From assembly GCA_001941045.1 (NCBI GenBank), contig MSHD01000050.1, forward strand, positions 1 to 64,000: a stretch of DNA of 64,000 nucleotides, read 5' to 3'. Positions 7,679 to 18,957 of the stretch are shown here, one piece after another (the first letter of the stretch is position 1; every line of letters begins with the position of its first letter). Source of the DNA: Lachnospiraceae bacterium Zagget2 (GTDB lineage Bacteria; Bacillota; Clostridia; Lachnospirales; Lachnospiraceae). Below the pieces are notes generated by a model, which worked only from the letters and a program-made list of their open reading frames with translations, was not told the origin of the DNA and did no database searches. The translations under genes and the position numbers were made by a program.

Positions 7679-10600
7679 TGGGACGATTACAGAAAAAGAG
7701 GGGAACTACATATCTGGGCGTCATTGCGCTTCTTTTTATCCTGTCCTTTGCGTTGACGATGATTGTGAATGCAGCGGATCTTGCGGTGAGCGGCAGCCTG
7801 ACTTATAGCTACATCGGTGTCTCGGCAACAAATGGATCCAGCTCTCAGGGGTCCGTCAGCATTTCCGACGACGTTGTCACCCTGAGTGCATCGTCTACAT
7901 CATCTTCATCAGGTTGCAGTACCAATTATACGCAGTATACTACAACGGCTACATTTACCAATAATTATGGGGGTTATATCATTATAAGCTACACGAACAG
8001 CAGCGGGACGCTGACGGCGGGTACGGACTGCACGGTCGGGAGCAGTACAATTACGGTGCAGAGTGGTGGTACCTTCACTTTTGCTGTCACCTCTGACAGT
8101 AGCAGTACAAGTGCTGTTACCGCTACGTTGAGTATCAGCGCTGTCGAACAGGAGAGCCTGACTTTTTATACAACCTTCGGAACGGCGATAAACGGTTCCT
8201 ACACGGTAGATGGCTCAACCGCTCTGATAGGCGGTACGGACGATGGTCAGGAGAGCGGCTATGAATATGTCCTTTCGGCTGAGCCGGACGATGGTTATGA
8301 GTTCTATCGGTGGGTAAACAGTGCGGGGACGACGCTGTCAACCAGCGCCGATTTTACCTATGCGGTTTCTGCCACTACGACGATTACTCCGCAGTTCAAA
8401 CCGGAGGGTTCCGCAGAGTATTATGTGCTGGGGGCCAGCAGTACCTGGTATACTTTTATTGACGATGCTTTAAACGCCGCAGGCAGCAGCGGTACAGTGG
8501 TGCTGGCGAAGTCGGGAGAAATGTATACTTCGGATGGAAGTACTTCCGTTGTAATCGGTAGCGGCCAGACGCTGCTCCTTCCCTATGCGTATGGTTCTAC
8601 CGACTATTCGAGTTCGGACGATTTTCCTTACGCGAATTATACGCTGACAGCGAGCAGCAGCGCGAATTTGAGCAGCGACTATGAAGAGTATCTGTCTCTG
8701 ACAGTTCCAACCGATACGACCATCACCTGCAGTGGAAAAATTATCATCGGCGGTACGATAAAAGGGAATGGAACTTTTGCGAGTTCCACCTATGGAGCGC
8801 ATTCTAATCTGGTGCTGAACGGAGCCCTGAATCTGGAGGACAGCAGCGTTCTGTCTGTGTGCGGTTATATCTATGGCGACGGCTCCGTGAACACAACAGG
8901 CAGCGGAGCACAAATCTATGAGCCGTTTATTATTTGTGATTTTGGAGGCGGTGGAAAAACAGTGGGTCTGGCTGCGAAATCCGCGTCCTCCTACGGATTG
9001 AGTCCGGTTACCGATGAAACTGCTCTGACGCCGTTTATGCGTTACACCTTACAGAATATTCAGACTGAGATTATGGTGACGGCGGGGAACAGTCTCAGTG
9101 CTTATATTGACCTGTATGTCAGTAGTGAGCATCATCAGACGAAGAGCGTCATGATCAGTAGCACGACAGACGCCATGATCAAGCTGGCATCCGGTGCGTC
9201 CGTTACCTGTACGTATGACCCTGACACTTATGTCAGCAATTATTCCGATGTGGGTCAAACTTCGATAGTAATCGATGGAGGAGGAGAATTTGGTTATCTG
9301 ACACTGGACATTACTGTGTCGGTCGCCTTTCTTTCACTCACAGCATCAATAGACACGAGCAAGGTGGTTTTTAACATCCCGTATAACTATGATATTACGC
9401 TGACCAACGGCGACTATAATATTGGTTATTCCATGGGACTTCTGCCCGGCGCGACCCTGACTGTGGATTATGATGCGACGTTGAATATCGGCTCCTCAGA
9501 TTCGGATTTTCGTTTTATTGTTTATGATGGATTGAACGACTATACTACCATGGTAGCATCCTATGCGGTGACAGTAGATTATTCTACCAGAAAATATACT
9601 TATACAAAAGATGACGAGGAGCAAACCGGAAGTATCAGTTCTGTTTATCCTACGACTGCGCAGCTTCAGGACAGCAGTTTCGGCAGTAGTGGTACGGCAA
9701 ATCTGATTGTCAACGGTATGCTGAATATTGGTAGCGGCGTGAATTTCGGCGGCGTGGTGCAGACGAACGGTGCTTCGGAGCAGGGGACACCTACACTTGT
9801 CATGGATTCCAGTGCAACCGCGTCCTGTACCACGCAGGTGGGCGGCGTTGGCAGCTATTCCTTTGGCAGTACATATTATTTTGCAGGGGCTACTGTGAGA
9901 ACATTGACGGCGGAAATTCTGGACACGGCCACCGGACAGCGGGTTGCGATTGAACCGGGTCTGACCTATTATGGCGCTACCGGATCTTCAGTTCTACAGG
10001 ATTATACCTACAATCTATATACTACCTCCTCGTCTACGAGTACTTATAGTACCTATACGGATGCGCTGAATGCCATGACGAGCGGTTCCTGGTGGAATTA
10101 TGAGGTGACGGTGTACATGGTAGATCCGGACACGCATGAGATCCTTAGCTCCTCTGTGATGAAGTTCGCTTCAGGGACAGATGTCAGCGATTACTATACG
10201 GATCAAATGTGTACATCCGCTGCAACGGTGATATCGAGCAGCGTTACGGAACTCTATTCCGATGACATTGTGGCGAGAGTGGAATGGGCGGACGGAAGCA
10301 GCACGACCTATTATAAAGAACTTGATATGGCTGTAAAAGATGCCGTGAACGAGGACGATGCAGTATATCTGATGAAGGATCTGGATGATCTCGACACATC
10401 GGTACCTATTGATGCGGCGCAGAATATCAGTATTCATCTGCAGGGTTACAGCATTCAGTATTCCGCCACACCTTTCATCAATGACGGTACGCTGACACTG
10501 TACCTTGAGGGGAGTGAGATTTCCAACCTGACGGGAACGGATACCTACACGGGATCGGAAGCGGTGCAGAACAATGCAGACGGTACGCTTTCTCTGGATC

Positions 10601-13600
10601 TCGACGGTGGCACGATCACGGTGCAGGCTTCCGAGGGTCAGGGAACGCAGCTTAACGGCATCACGAACTATGGCACCCTGAGTATCGCTGACAGCTCTGG
10701 AGGTGGTGGCGTCTATGTCTACGGACCGGACGGCGCGGACGGGACGACGGTAACGCTGACGACGACGCTCAGCGGCACGCCTACCGTGGACGTGACGGCG
10801 GAGATCTCCGCCTACACGCTGGCGACTGAGGTCGTCTACACCGGCGTCTATAATACGGGGACGATCACGGAGATTGTCGGCGGCACCTTCCGCAGCCCCA
10901 TGTACGGGATCTACAACGGCAGTTCCGGCGCTCTGAGTTATGCGGTGGCGGGCAGCTGGGGTGCGACGGGGGCGGCGACGACTGTCACCACGAATGCGTC
11001 AATCGGAAGCATCAGCGGTGCAACAGTGCAGGGCGGCTATGTGGGTCTGATGAATAACGGCGCGACGGTGTCGTCCATCAGTGACAGCTCGTTTGAGAGT
11101 CTGGCGACCATGATTGCGAAAAATAGTTCTGTGTATTACTGTGCTCTATGGAACGCGTTCGGAACTGTGGGAGATATAAATAATACCAGTTTGCTCTCGG
11201 ATTTGGCGATGACACTGACGCATTATTATGTTGCGACAGACGGGACAGAAGCAGCAAACACGAAAGGAAATGTAACTAATTATGCGCTGGGCGTCTACAA
11301 TTACGGCCTGACAGCTGCCGACACAAGCGCCAGTGCAGGCTATAGTTCTTATGCCCCGACGCTGGGAACGCTGACGAACTGCACCGTCAGCGCACAGGGT
11401 ACGAAGCTGAGCGAAAGCACAATCAGCGGCTATAGCGGGACTTACACGGATACAGTAAACAATGACAATGCAAAGGGAATTTACAATCTTGGCGGTTCCA
11501 TCGCAGGCATCAGCGGCGGCAGCATAACGGGCAACAACGGTATCCAGAATCAGAATCTGGTCTATACGGCGACCGTTTATAATGATGGCGCGACTTCGAG
11601 CACCTACACGACCTCGACAGCAACAAGAACCGTGACAAGCGAGGGAACGATCGGCGACATCACGGACTGCTCGGTCACGGCAAACTACCGTTATGCCCTG
11701 CTGAACTATGGGCAGGTGGGAACCATTGGCGGCAGCTCCAGTTTTACCACCAATTCAAAAACGACGGCGGGTTACGCGATTTATAACCACGGCGGCTGGT
11801 ATAACGGGACGACAGAGAAGACAACGGTAACAGAGCGTGAGACCTATACTTACACGGATAGTGACGGAGAGAGTCAAACTGGGTATCGCAACACGAAAAT
11901 CACCCGTTCCTACGATGGGAGCACATCTACGGCCACGACGCTGGACGAGGCGGCCTCCGTATGGAAGGGCATGAACCTGCCCACGATCGCGGGCATAGAG
12001 GACAACGTGACGGTCACGGTTGTAAACAATGGCAGCAGCACAGATTACGGTCACGCGCTGTATAACGGAGGGCGTATCGACAGTATAGGCGGCGGTAGCG
12101 GGACAGTGACGATTCAGGCTTACACCGGCGACGATGCGACGGCGACCGCTTCCAACTACGGACTGCAGAATGTCGGGTATATCGGTTCCATCGGCAATAA
12201 CGTAACCATCTCGGCGACCGGCGAGCGGGTGATCAATAACAGCGGAAACCGCCTGTCTGGTCAGGTAGAGACCTATACCTATTCCGACGACAGCTCCTCG
12301 ACGAAAAGCACGACAGACACGGTGAGCGAGTACAGCGCGCCGGCCACAATCGGCTCCATCGGGGCGGCCACGCTGTCTGCGGGAACGCAGTATGGAATCT
12401 ACAATTATGGATGGATCGGTGATCTGACGGGGATCACGATTACCACGGGAACCGGCTATGGAATCAGCAACGCGGGGGACAGCAATAACAGCTATACGCA
12501 CAACCTGACCTACACGACCGCGGCGGACGCACCGGACGGCTATGACGCGGACAATCCGGGCTATGTGTATGAGTATGTGCGCTTCGGATCGAAGATTGGC
12601 ACCATCAGCGGCGCGAAAATCTCCGCGGAGACGAGCTACGGCATCGCCAACCAGGGCGAGATCACGGGCGTCGCAAATTCGACCATCACATCCGGCACCA
12701 CCTACGCGCTGTATAACGGCGACAGCTATCAGGCCACCTATACGGTAACACAGTATAATCTGGGGCAAATCGACGAGGTGGACAGCTCCCGCTATATAAC
12801 GCTGGAAGAAAGAAGCTATATCTATCAGGACAGCGGGCCGACGATCGGCTATATCAGCGGAACGACAATCAGCGCGGGCGGACAGTACGGCCTTGCAAAT
12901 TACGGCACTCTGGGCGACGTTTCCGGTACGGACGTGAGTGCAACCGCGAACGCTATTTATAATATAAACGGACATTATACCTCGCGCAATACGTTCCGGT
13001 ATCTATACGGCACGGCGAAAATGGGCACCAGCCCGTATGTAGGCGAAACGGTCGTGGCGTATACAAAGAATCAGCCATCAATTGACAGCCTGACAAATGT
13101 GACCGCGGAGACAACCAGCAGCACGTATGCTTTAAATAATACCGGACTGATCGCTTCTGTCGAGGACTGCACACTGTCGGCGACCACCTACGGCGCGCTT
13201 TATAACTACTATGACTGCAAAGTAGACTATGCGTTGAATACCGGGACGGCGACCGGCAGCACACCGACGTACGTGGACTGGGTCGAGCTGAACGATGCAG
13301 GCACCGGCTATACATTCCGTCTGTACGATTACACTGAATCCTATGCCTGTGGCGTGATCGATGCCGTCACGGACACAAAAATAAACGCAAATTCCTCCGG
13401 CAACAATCAGCACGGCGTTTATAATTACGGCGAAATCGGCGAAATCTCCGGTAGCTCGGTGACTCTGAGTCTGACATCGAATAACAACAGTTATGTACTG
13501 TACAATGGCGAAGCACGGATGACCTCAAAGCGGACGGTGATAAGCGACATCACGAACCTGGAGAATGTGGCGAATAACGTGGGCGACGGCGTCTATGTAA

Positions 13601-15810
13601 CGCAGTATCAGTACACCTATACCTATAACGACGCGCCGACCATCGGGACAATCAGAGATCTAGCGCTCGACTCCTGCAGCGGCGATGGTGCGGGCTATGG
13701 TCTCGTCAATTACGGTGTCATAGAGACCATATCGGGCGGCTCCTTCACTGCGAGGAGCTACACGCTCAACAACGCATCGGGATATTACACTGGCACACGC
13801 GAGAGGGTGCGGGTCGGGTACGGAACGAGTCGGCTGACGGTGTCGTCGTCAACGTATTATTTCAGCGAGACGGACGTGTCCTACACGAAAGCGCAGTCTG
13901 AGATTGGGACGATCAACGGCGCGGAGATCACGACCACCTCGTCAGCCTACGCGTTGCAGAACATAGGCGTCATCGGCGAAATCAAGAACAGCACGATCAC
14001 CAGCTACTCGACGTACGCCATCTACAATGCCAGTCAGACAGAACTGTCCTATACGAACGACAAGGACAACAGCTACACGGACGCGGTGGCGCAGCAGTTG
14101 ACATGGGATGGGACGACCTACACGATCCCGACGACGGACAGAAGCTATACCTACGCGGAGCCGGTCATTGAGCTGATCGGCGAGGGCAACACCATCACCG
14201 GTACGGGCAACGTCGTCTACAACTCCGGCGAGATCACCGAGATCGCGGGCGGCGGCACGACGACCATCACGGCGACATCCGGCGTGGCGCTGTTCAATTA
14301 TCGCGGCACCACGGCCACGTCCGTCCAGGTGGATGGAACGTCCACCTATACTTACAACGTCGCGCATATCGGCACGGTGAAGGGCGTCACGATCACCGCC
14401 ACGAAGTACGGCATTCAGAACGGCGAAGCCAATACGACTTATCAGGGTGTGACGATCGACGAGCTGGGCGAGGGTCTGGATGTGACGAGCAGCGGGGATC
14501 ATGGCGTATACCTTGCAAATTATTCCATCCTGGGCAGTGTGACCGGCGGCGCGTATCGGGCGACGACGTCCGGCAAGTACGGATTCTACATGAATTCCAG
14601 TACGCTGACGGAGATCACCAATGACCTGACTACCGGATTCTATCTGGGCTACGGCACGAACAACACCTATGCGATGAACGCCACAGCGAAAGCGCGGATT
14701 GCTGAGGGCTACACCATCAGTACGGATACCTACGGCAATCTGGTGGACGACACGAGCGCATATGCGGATTACTACTTTATCGGAAAATTCGTCACGGTGA
14801 ACTTCTATGAGCCGGACGAGAGCGCGGCGAGCGGTTGGACGCTGACGAAGACGACGGATGCATATGTGTCCGGAGACAGCGGCACGGTCACTCCGCCTGA
14901 GCGCATGGAGCCGACCGCCGATACCGGCTACACGATCGCGTTTGAGGGATGGAATACGGCAAACGACGGCTCGGGGACGATCTATGAGGCGGATGAAAAC
15001 GGCGATCTGACCGTTACGGAGGATGTGAGTCTGTACGCGATTTACACGCAGACTGCGCAGGCGTACACGGTCACGTTGAGTACCGGGGACGGGACGATCG
15101 CCTTGACGGACGAGGAAACCGCGGCAGGATGGACGGAGACGGAGAGCGGCGTCTATACGCTGGTCTACACGGTGGAGGATGAGGCGTTCACGCTTCCGAC
15201 TGCTGTGACGAACGGCAGCTATGTATTCGACGGCTGGGTGCAGACGGTGACGGATGAAACGACAGGAGAGACTTCCGAGACAGGAGAGACTTCGTTGAGC
15301 GTGACGATCACGCCGTCCGAACTGGCCGAGGCCGGGGAGCTCGCGGATCTGAGCTATGCGGCGGTGTATTCCGGCGCGCCGGTGACGTATTATCTGGATG
15401 AAAATGCGGCTACCACAGGTACGACGCTGTATGTGGATACAGAGGCATCTGAGAGTTTCACCGTGCTGGCGGACGACACGTTCAGCGACGATCCGGATGC
15501 AGAAAATTATAATGAAAACTATACGATTCCGGAGGGTTACGAGCAGTACGGCTGGCGGGACGCGGATGGTAACATCTACACGGCGGACGGAGAGACGGCG
15601 GGCGTATATGAACGCTCCGAGCTGACTCTCTACGCGAACTGGACGGCGAAGAGCTACACGGTTACGTTCGACCCGAATAATGCGGCGCTGGATGAAGATG
15701 CATCGCTCACCGTAGATCCGGAGAGCATTACCGTGACATACAAGGCGGCCTTCGGCAGCGGCACGGACGCGGACGGCGAGGCGATCGGCGATCTGCCGAC
15801 GCTGACATAA
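7675..15810 (+). CDS. Giant secreted beta-helix / InlB-repeat surface protein, N-terminal part
   Basis: The 2711-residue frame starts with a signal peptide (hydrophobic core around residues 13-31, ending near VNAAD). Next come Ser/Thr/Tyr-rich beta domains, including an InlB-like module near residues 165-240 (WVNSAGTTL). A long array of beta-helix-like rungs spans about residues 1055-2325, with recurring YGIYN-YG, IGxIxG and similar units. InlB B-repeat/Listeria-Bacteroides repeat modules begin at about residue 2370 (FEGWN, VFDGWV, YGWRD). The frame stops at TAA 15808-15810 in the middle of one of these modules and continues in the same frame to 18957. Adhesion or matrix formation is the likely role. 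No cell-wall sorting motif is visible. The start sits behind AAAAGGAG and overlaps the Lgt-like stop. Confidence 0.8.
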   Translation: MMGRLQKKRGTTYLGVIALLFILSFALTMIVNAADLAVSGSLTYSYIGVSATNGSSSQGSVSISDDVVTLSASSTSSSSGCSTNYTQYTTTATFTNNYGGYIIISYTNSSGTLTAGTDCTVGSSTITVQSGGTFTFAVTSDSSSTSAVTATLSISAVEQESLTFYTTFGTAINGSYTVDGSTALIGGTDDGQESGYEYVLSAEPDDGYEFYRWVNSAGTTLSTSADFTYAVSATTTITPQFKPEGSAEYYVLGASSTWYTFIDDALNAAGSSGTVVLAKSGEMYTSDGSTSVVIGSGQTLLLPYAYGSTDYSSSDDFPYANYTLTASSSANLSSDYEEYLSLTVPTDTTITCSGKIIIGGTIKGNGTFASSTYGAHSNLVLNGALNLEDSSVLSVCGYIYGDGSVNTTGSGAQIYEPFIICDFGGGGKTVGLAAKSASSYGLSPVTDETALTPFMRYTLQNIQTEIMVTAGNSLSAYIDLYVSSEHHQTKSVMISSTTDAMIKLASGASVTCTYDPDTYVSNYSDVGQTSIVIDGGGEFGYLTLDITVSVAFLSLTASIDTSKVVFNIPYNYDITLTNGDYNIGYSMGLLPGATLTVDYDATLNIGSSDSDFRFIVYDGLNDYTTMVASYAVTVDYSTRKYTYTKDDEEQTGSISSVYPTTAQLQDSSFGSSGTANLIVNGMLNIGSGVNFGGVVQTNGASEQGTPTLVMDSSATASCTTQVGGVGSYSFGSTYYFAGATVRTLTAEILDTATGQRVAIEPGLTYYGATGSSVLQDYTYNLYTTSSSTSTYSTYTDALNAMTSGSWWNYEVTVYMVDPDTHEILSSSVMKFASGTDVSDYYTDQMCTSAATVISSSVTELYSDDIVARVEWADGSSTTYYKELDMAVKDAVNEDDAVYLMKDLDDLDTSVPIDAAQNISIHLQGYSIQYSATPFINDGTLTLYLEGSEISNLTGTDTYTGSEAVQNNADGTLSLDLDGGTITVQASEGQGTQLNGITNYGTLSIADSSGGGGVYVYGPDGADGTTVTLTTTLSGTPTVDVTAEISAYTLATEVVYTGVYNTGTITEIVGGTFRSPMYGIYNGSSGALSYAVAGSWGATGAATTVTTNASIGSISGATVQGGYVGLMNNGATVSSISDSSFESLATMIAKNSSVYYCALWNAFGTVGDINNTSLLSDLAMTLTHYYVATDGTEAANTKGNVTNYALGVYNYGLTAADTSASAGYSSYAPTLGTLTNCTVSAQGTKLSESTISGYSGTYTDTVNNDNAKGIYNLGGSIAGISGGSITGNNGIQNQNLVYTATVYNDGATSSTYTTSTATRTVTSEGTIGDITDCSVTANYRYALLNYGQVGTIGGSSSFTTNSKTTAGYAIYNHGGWYNGTTEKTTVTERETYTYTDSDGESQTGYRNTKITRSYDGSTSTATTLDEAASVWKGMNLPTIAGIEDNVTVTVVNNGSSTDYGHALYNGGRIDSIGGGSGTVTIQAYTGDDATATASNYGLQNVGYIGSIGNNVTISATGERVINNSGNRLSGQVETYTYSDDSSSTKSTTDTVSEYSAPATIGSIGAATLSAGTQYGIYNYGWIGDLTGITITTGTGYGISNAGDSNNSYTHNLTYTTAADAPDGYDADNPGYVYEYVRFGSKIGTISGAKISAETSYGIANQGEITGVANSTITSGTTYALYNGDSYQATYTVTQYNLGQIDEVDSSRYITLEERSYIYQDSGPTIGYISGTTISAGGQYGLANYGTLGDVSGTDVSATANAIYNINGHYTSRNTFRYLYGTAKMGTSPYVGETVVAYTKNQPSIDSLTNVTAETTSSTYALNNTGLIASVEDCTLSATTYGALYNYYDCKVDYALNTGTATGSTPTYVDWVELNDAGTGYTFRLYDYTESYACGVIDAVTDTKINANSSGNNQHGVYNYGEIGEISGSSVTLSLTSNNNSYVLYNGEARMTSKRTVISDITNLENVANNVGDGVYVTQYQYTYTYNDAPTIGTIRDLALDSCSGDGAGYGLVNYGVIETISGGSFTARSYTLNNASGYYTGTRERVRVGYGTSRLTVSSSTYYFSETDVSYTKAQSEIGTINGAEITTTSSAYALQNIGVIGEIKNSTITSYSTYAIYNASQTELSYTNDKDNSYTDAVAQQLTWDGTTYTIPTTDRSYTYAEPVIELIGEGNTITGTGNVVYNSGEITEIAGGGTTTITATSGVALFNYRGTTATSVQVDGTSTYTYNVAHIGTVKGVTITATKYGIQNGEANTTYQGVTIDELGEGLDVTSSGDHGVYLANYSILGSVTGGAYRATTSGKYGFYMNSSTLTEITNDLTTGFYLGYGTNNTYAMNATAKARIAEGYTISTDTYGNLVDDTSAYADYYFIGKFVTVNFYEPDESAASGWTLTKTTDAYVSGDSGTVTPPERMEPTADTGYTIAFEGWNTANDGSGTIYEADENGDLTVTEDVSLYAIYTQTAQAYTVTLSTGDGTIALTDEETAAGWTETESGVYTLVYTVEDEAFTLPTAVTNGSYVFDGWVQTVTDETTGETSETGETSLSVTITPSELAEAGELADLSYAAVYSGAPVTYYLDENAATTGTTLYVDTEASESFTVLADDTFSDDPDAENYNENYTIPEGYEQYGWRDADGNIYTADGETAGVYERSELTLYANWTAKSYTVTFDPNNAALDEDASLTVDPESITVTYKAAFGSGTDADGEAIGDLPTLT
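10837..14650 (+). repeat. Beta-helix-like rung repeats within the giant surface gene
   Basis: In translation this stretch repeats units of roughly 20-30 residues built on Gly-Ile-Tyr-Asn-(Tyr/Gly)-Gly, then Ile-Gly-x-Ile-x-Gly, then Ile-x-Ala. Tyr/Thr-rich insertions of 20-50 residues separate the rungs. The DNA repeats are imperfect, so they look like old duplications. A parallel beta-helix is the simplest structural reading. Confidence 0.65.
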
Positions 15811-18800
15811 AGTGGCTACACCTTCAATGGCTGGGCTTATATCTATGAAGAGACGGACGAGGAAGGCAATACTTCCACGATCAAGGAGACTGTCAGCGCG
15901 GAGACGCTGATGGAGTGGCCGACGGATCTGACGCTTACTGCGCAGTGGGAAGAAAACATACTGACCGCTTCGGCAGAAAATAAATCCATGCCATATTACA
16001 CGGCGGGTACGGAGCTGTCCGTGATTATCGAGGAAAACAGCGGCTATACCATTGATTCCTATCAGTGGTATCTGATAAGCGACGAAGCTGGGGAGACCGC
16101 GTCGGAGGACGGCGAAGCGTCCGCGGCATCAGAGGAGACGGGCGCGGAGACGGCGAGCACAAACAGCACGCTGTTCGCAGGCCTGAGTACAACGACGGTC
16201 AGGGTGTCCTCGCCGGTGAGACTGAGCGCGAACCGGGGCAGCGCAAGTGTTCTGACTGCAACACTGACCGCGCAGATGGATACGCTGGTGGCAAGCCTGG
16301 ACAGCACGGACGGCGTGTCTTCGACGGATGGCAGTACAGACGACGGGACAGCTGCGGACGATACTGGCGACGCATCTGCGTCGGACGACAACACAGACGA
16401 TGCGGGCGATGGGACGACGGTGGACAGCACGGAAGACGCTTCTGCGTCAGACGAGAGCACAGACGCTGCAGGTGAAGAGGCAACAACGGACGGCAGCACG
16501 GATGGTGCATCTACGACGGTCGAGAGTACGAACGGCGCTTCCGCGGTGATCAACAGCGCGGGCAGCTCGAGCGATGGAACCTGCGCAGCATCGGAGGAAG
16601 ACGACGACAGCACGACCGATACGACCAATACTGCGGATACGAGCTCGGCGACGCTCAGCGGCACGGAAGTGGATGGCGCGACAGAGGAGACCTATGAGGT
16701 GCCGCAGGAGACGGCTGTTGGCGAATACGAATATTTCTGCCGCATCACGGCGACATCGGCGGACGACGAGACCGTGACGGTGGACGTGCCGGTGACGCTA
16801 ACCGTCACGCCGCTGGTGGTAAAGAGCGTCGCGACACCGGAGGAAGCGCAGGATCTGGCACTGACCTACGGGGACGAGCTGCCGAATCTGGCGGACGTAG
16901 AGGCGACAGTGAAGCTGGAATCCGAGACGACGGAAGCGTCCACATCGGGCAGCTTTACGTGGGCGGACACGGACGGCGTTACGGAGACGGGGTATTACAG
17001 CCTGATCTTCACGCCGGACGATGCGGAAAACTTCGATTACAGTGCACTGACGACGCTTTACGACGAGACGACGCAGACCTGGGTATCCGGCTGGGACGAG
17101 ACGAGCGGAACGCTGGCGATCACGGTGTATGTGGAAGTGACCACGGAATATATGCTCTATATCCCATATGTCGAGGCGGACGGTGTGGTCTACTACACGC
17201 TGACGGACGACGACGGGAATGAGATCGAGGCGGGGACGCTGGACGGCTATTCCAGCTATCTGTTTGAGACGGATTCGGCGCTCTATGCTGCGGCGGCGGA
17301 CAGCGCCGCGACGGCGCAGAGCATGACCGGACAGAGCACGGACAGCACGTCCCAGAGTACATCCGTTTACGCGATCTCGATATCGGGCAGCGCGGATTCA
17401 GTGACGTTGAAGCTGACAGCGGTTTCGGGTATTGATCTTTCGAACGTGACGGGTGTTGCGGCGCAGTGGGCAAGCACAACAGAGGAAGACGGGACGGAGA
17501 CGTCCGAGTTGAAGTCGCTCAGCACACTTCCGCTGAGCTTGAGTAAGACGGAGGATTCGATCACGATCACAGCCTCCTTCAGCGGCCTCGGCGCGGACAC
17601 CTGGCTCGCGCTGACCGGCATCGCCGATGGAAGGGATGGTTACACAGTGGCCTGGTCCAACGGCACATCAGTAACCTATACGAGCTTTGCGGATGCGCTG
17701 GACGCGGCGAATACGACGACCTACGACAAGGATGGCACGACCATCCTGACCGCGACGTTGACCGTGCCTGCGGGCCGCAGCATCAGCGGAGACGTGAATG
17801 TGAACCGCCGGACGACGTTGGTCGTCGAGAAGGGTGCGGTGATCGGGGACGACATTTCGGTAATTCTGCTGGGAACGGCGGCGCTGCAGACAGCGGACGG
17901 TGTGGACGGCGCAGCTCTGCTGGCAGATACGGAGGATGTGTCCGCAGACGCAACGAGTGTGAGCGGGTATACAGTATATACGAACACTTCGCAGCTGACG
18001 ATCGGCGCGGCGACGCTGACGATCGGCGATCAGGTGCTGATCAACTATGCGGTGAAAAGCAGCGGAACGGCTGCGAAGGGCCTGGTCTATACGACAGTTG
18101 CGGCCGATAGTGACGGTGACAGCGAGAAGGCGGCTCTGTTCGCGGCGCTGCGGAGCCCGTTTGGGAGCGCGACGAGCAGGGAAGCCCTCAGCACGGTGTC
18201 TGTGTCCGGTTATACAGTACTGAAGACCTATGGCGTGAAGCCGACCGAGATGGCGAACACGATGTACACGACGGCATATGCCAGTGCGACTGAGAATGAT
18301 ACTACCACTTACTCTTACAGCCAGACAGCGAACTACAGCGTAAAGACGTATGCTAAGAATATGCTCAGCAGTACGAGCAATACTTATCTCAAGAGGCTTC
18401 TGTCCGCCATGCTGAATTACGGCGCGGCGGCGGAGACGCAGTTCCTTGCTGCGTCGACGCCGGCAGCGACGAGTGGCGTCAGCGGTCTTACTGCAGCGGA
18501 GGACACCTCGTTGGATTCGGATAGTAATTACCCGGATGATTACGACGAGGTCGGAACGTCACTGGGCGATGAGTTTTCGATTGCGCTGGCGTTGGATGAG
18601 AGCGTGGATTTCGTGATCAAATATAATGGAACGGATGACAGTGTCGCAAGTGTCGAAATTGACCTCTGGGATCCGAATGAGGAGAGCTATGTGGATGTGG
18701 AGACCGTGAAAGCTTCAACGACTTACAAGAGTGAAGAAGTCTGGGCGGGTGGCGCGGTACCACCGCGGAACTATGACAACTGGTATCTCTTTACCGTGAC

Positions 18801-18957
18801 GATGGAGAGCGGGAAGAGCTATACGGCATACTACAGCGTGTTCAGCTATCTGAGCAGTGTGGACACCAGCACAGTGACCACCGACCTCATCAATGCCATG
18901 GCCGAGTACTGCCACGCCGCCGAGGACTATCAAAAAGCCTATGACACCGCCAACTAA
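15811..18957 (+). pseudogene. C-terminal part of the giant surface protein, after an in-frame stop
   Basis: This stretch is in the same frame as 7675-15810. It resumes immediately with SGYTFNGWAY, the standard second half of an InlB B-repeat, so the TAA at 15808 splits one module. The next ATG is at 15910 with no convincing ribosome binding site. It contains a low-complexity Asp/Ser/Thr/Ala region (about 16290-16680), MBG-like beta domains, and a C-terminal domain ending AEDYQKAYDTAN. There is no signal peptide of its own and no LPXTG-like anchor. Without read-through or reversion it is probably not exported. The full frame would be about 3760 residues. Confidence 0.75.

Noticed and set aside
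11755..12975. Long minus-strand open frame inside the giant adhesin gene
   Set aside because: It mirrors the repetitive, biased codons of the plus-strand gene and has no start signals or family resemblance.
10837..14650. Repeats in the giant gene as a CRISPR array
   Set aside because: They are imperfect, in frame, of variable spacing, and translate to a regular protein pattern.
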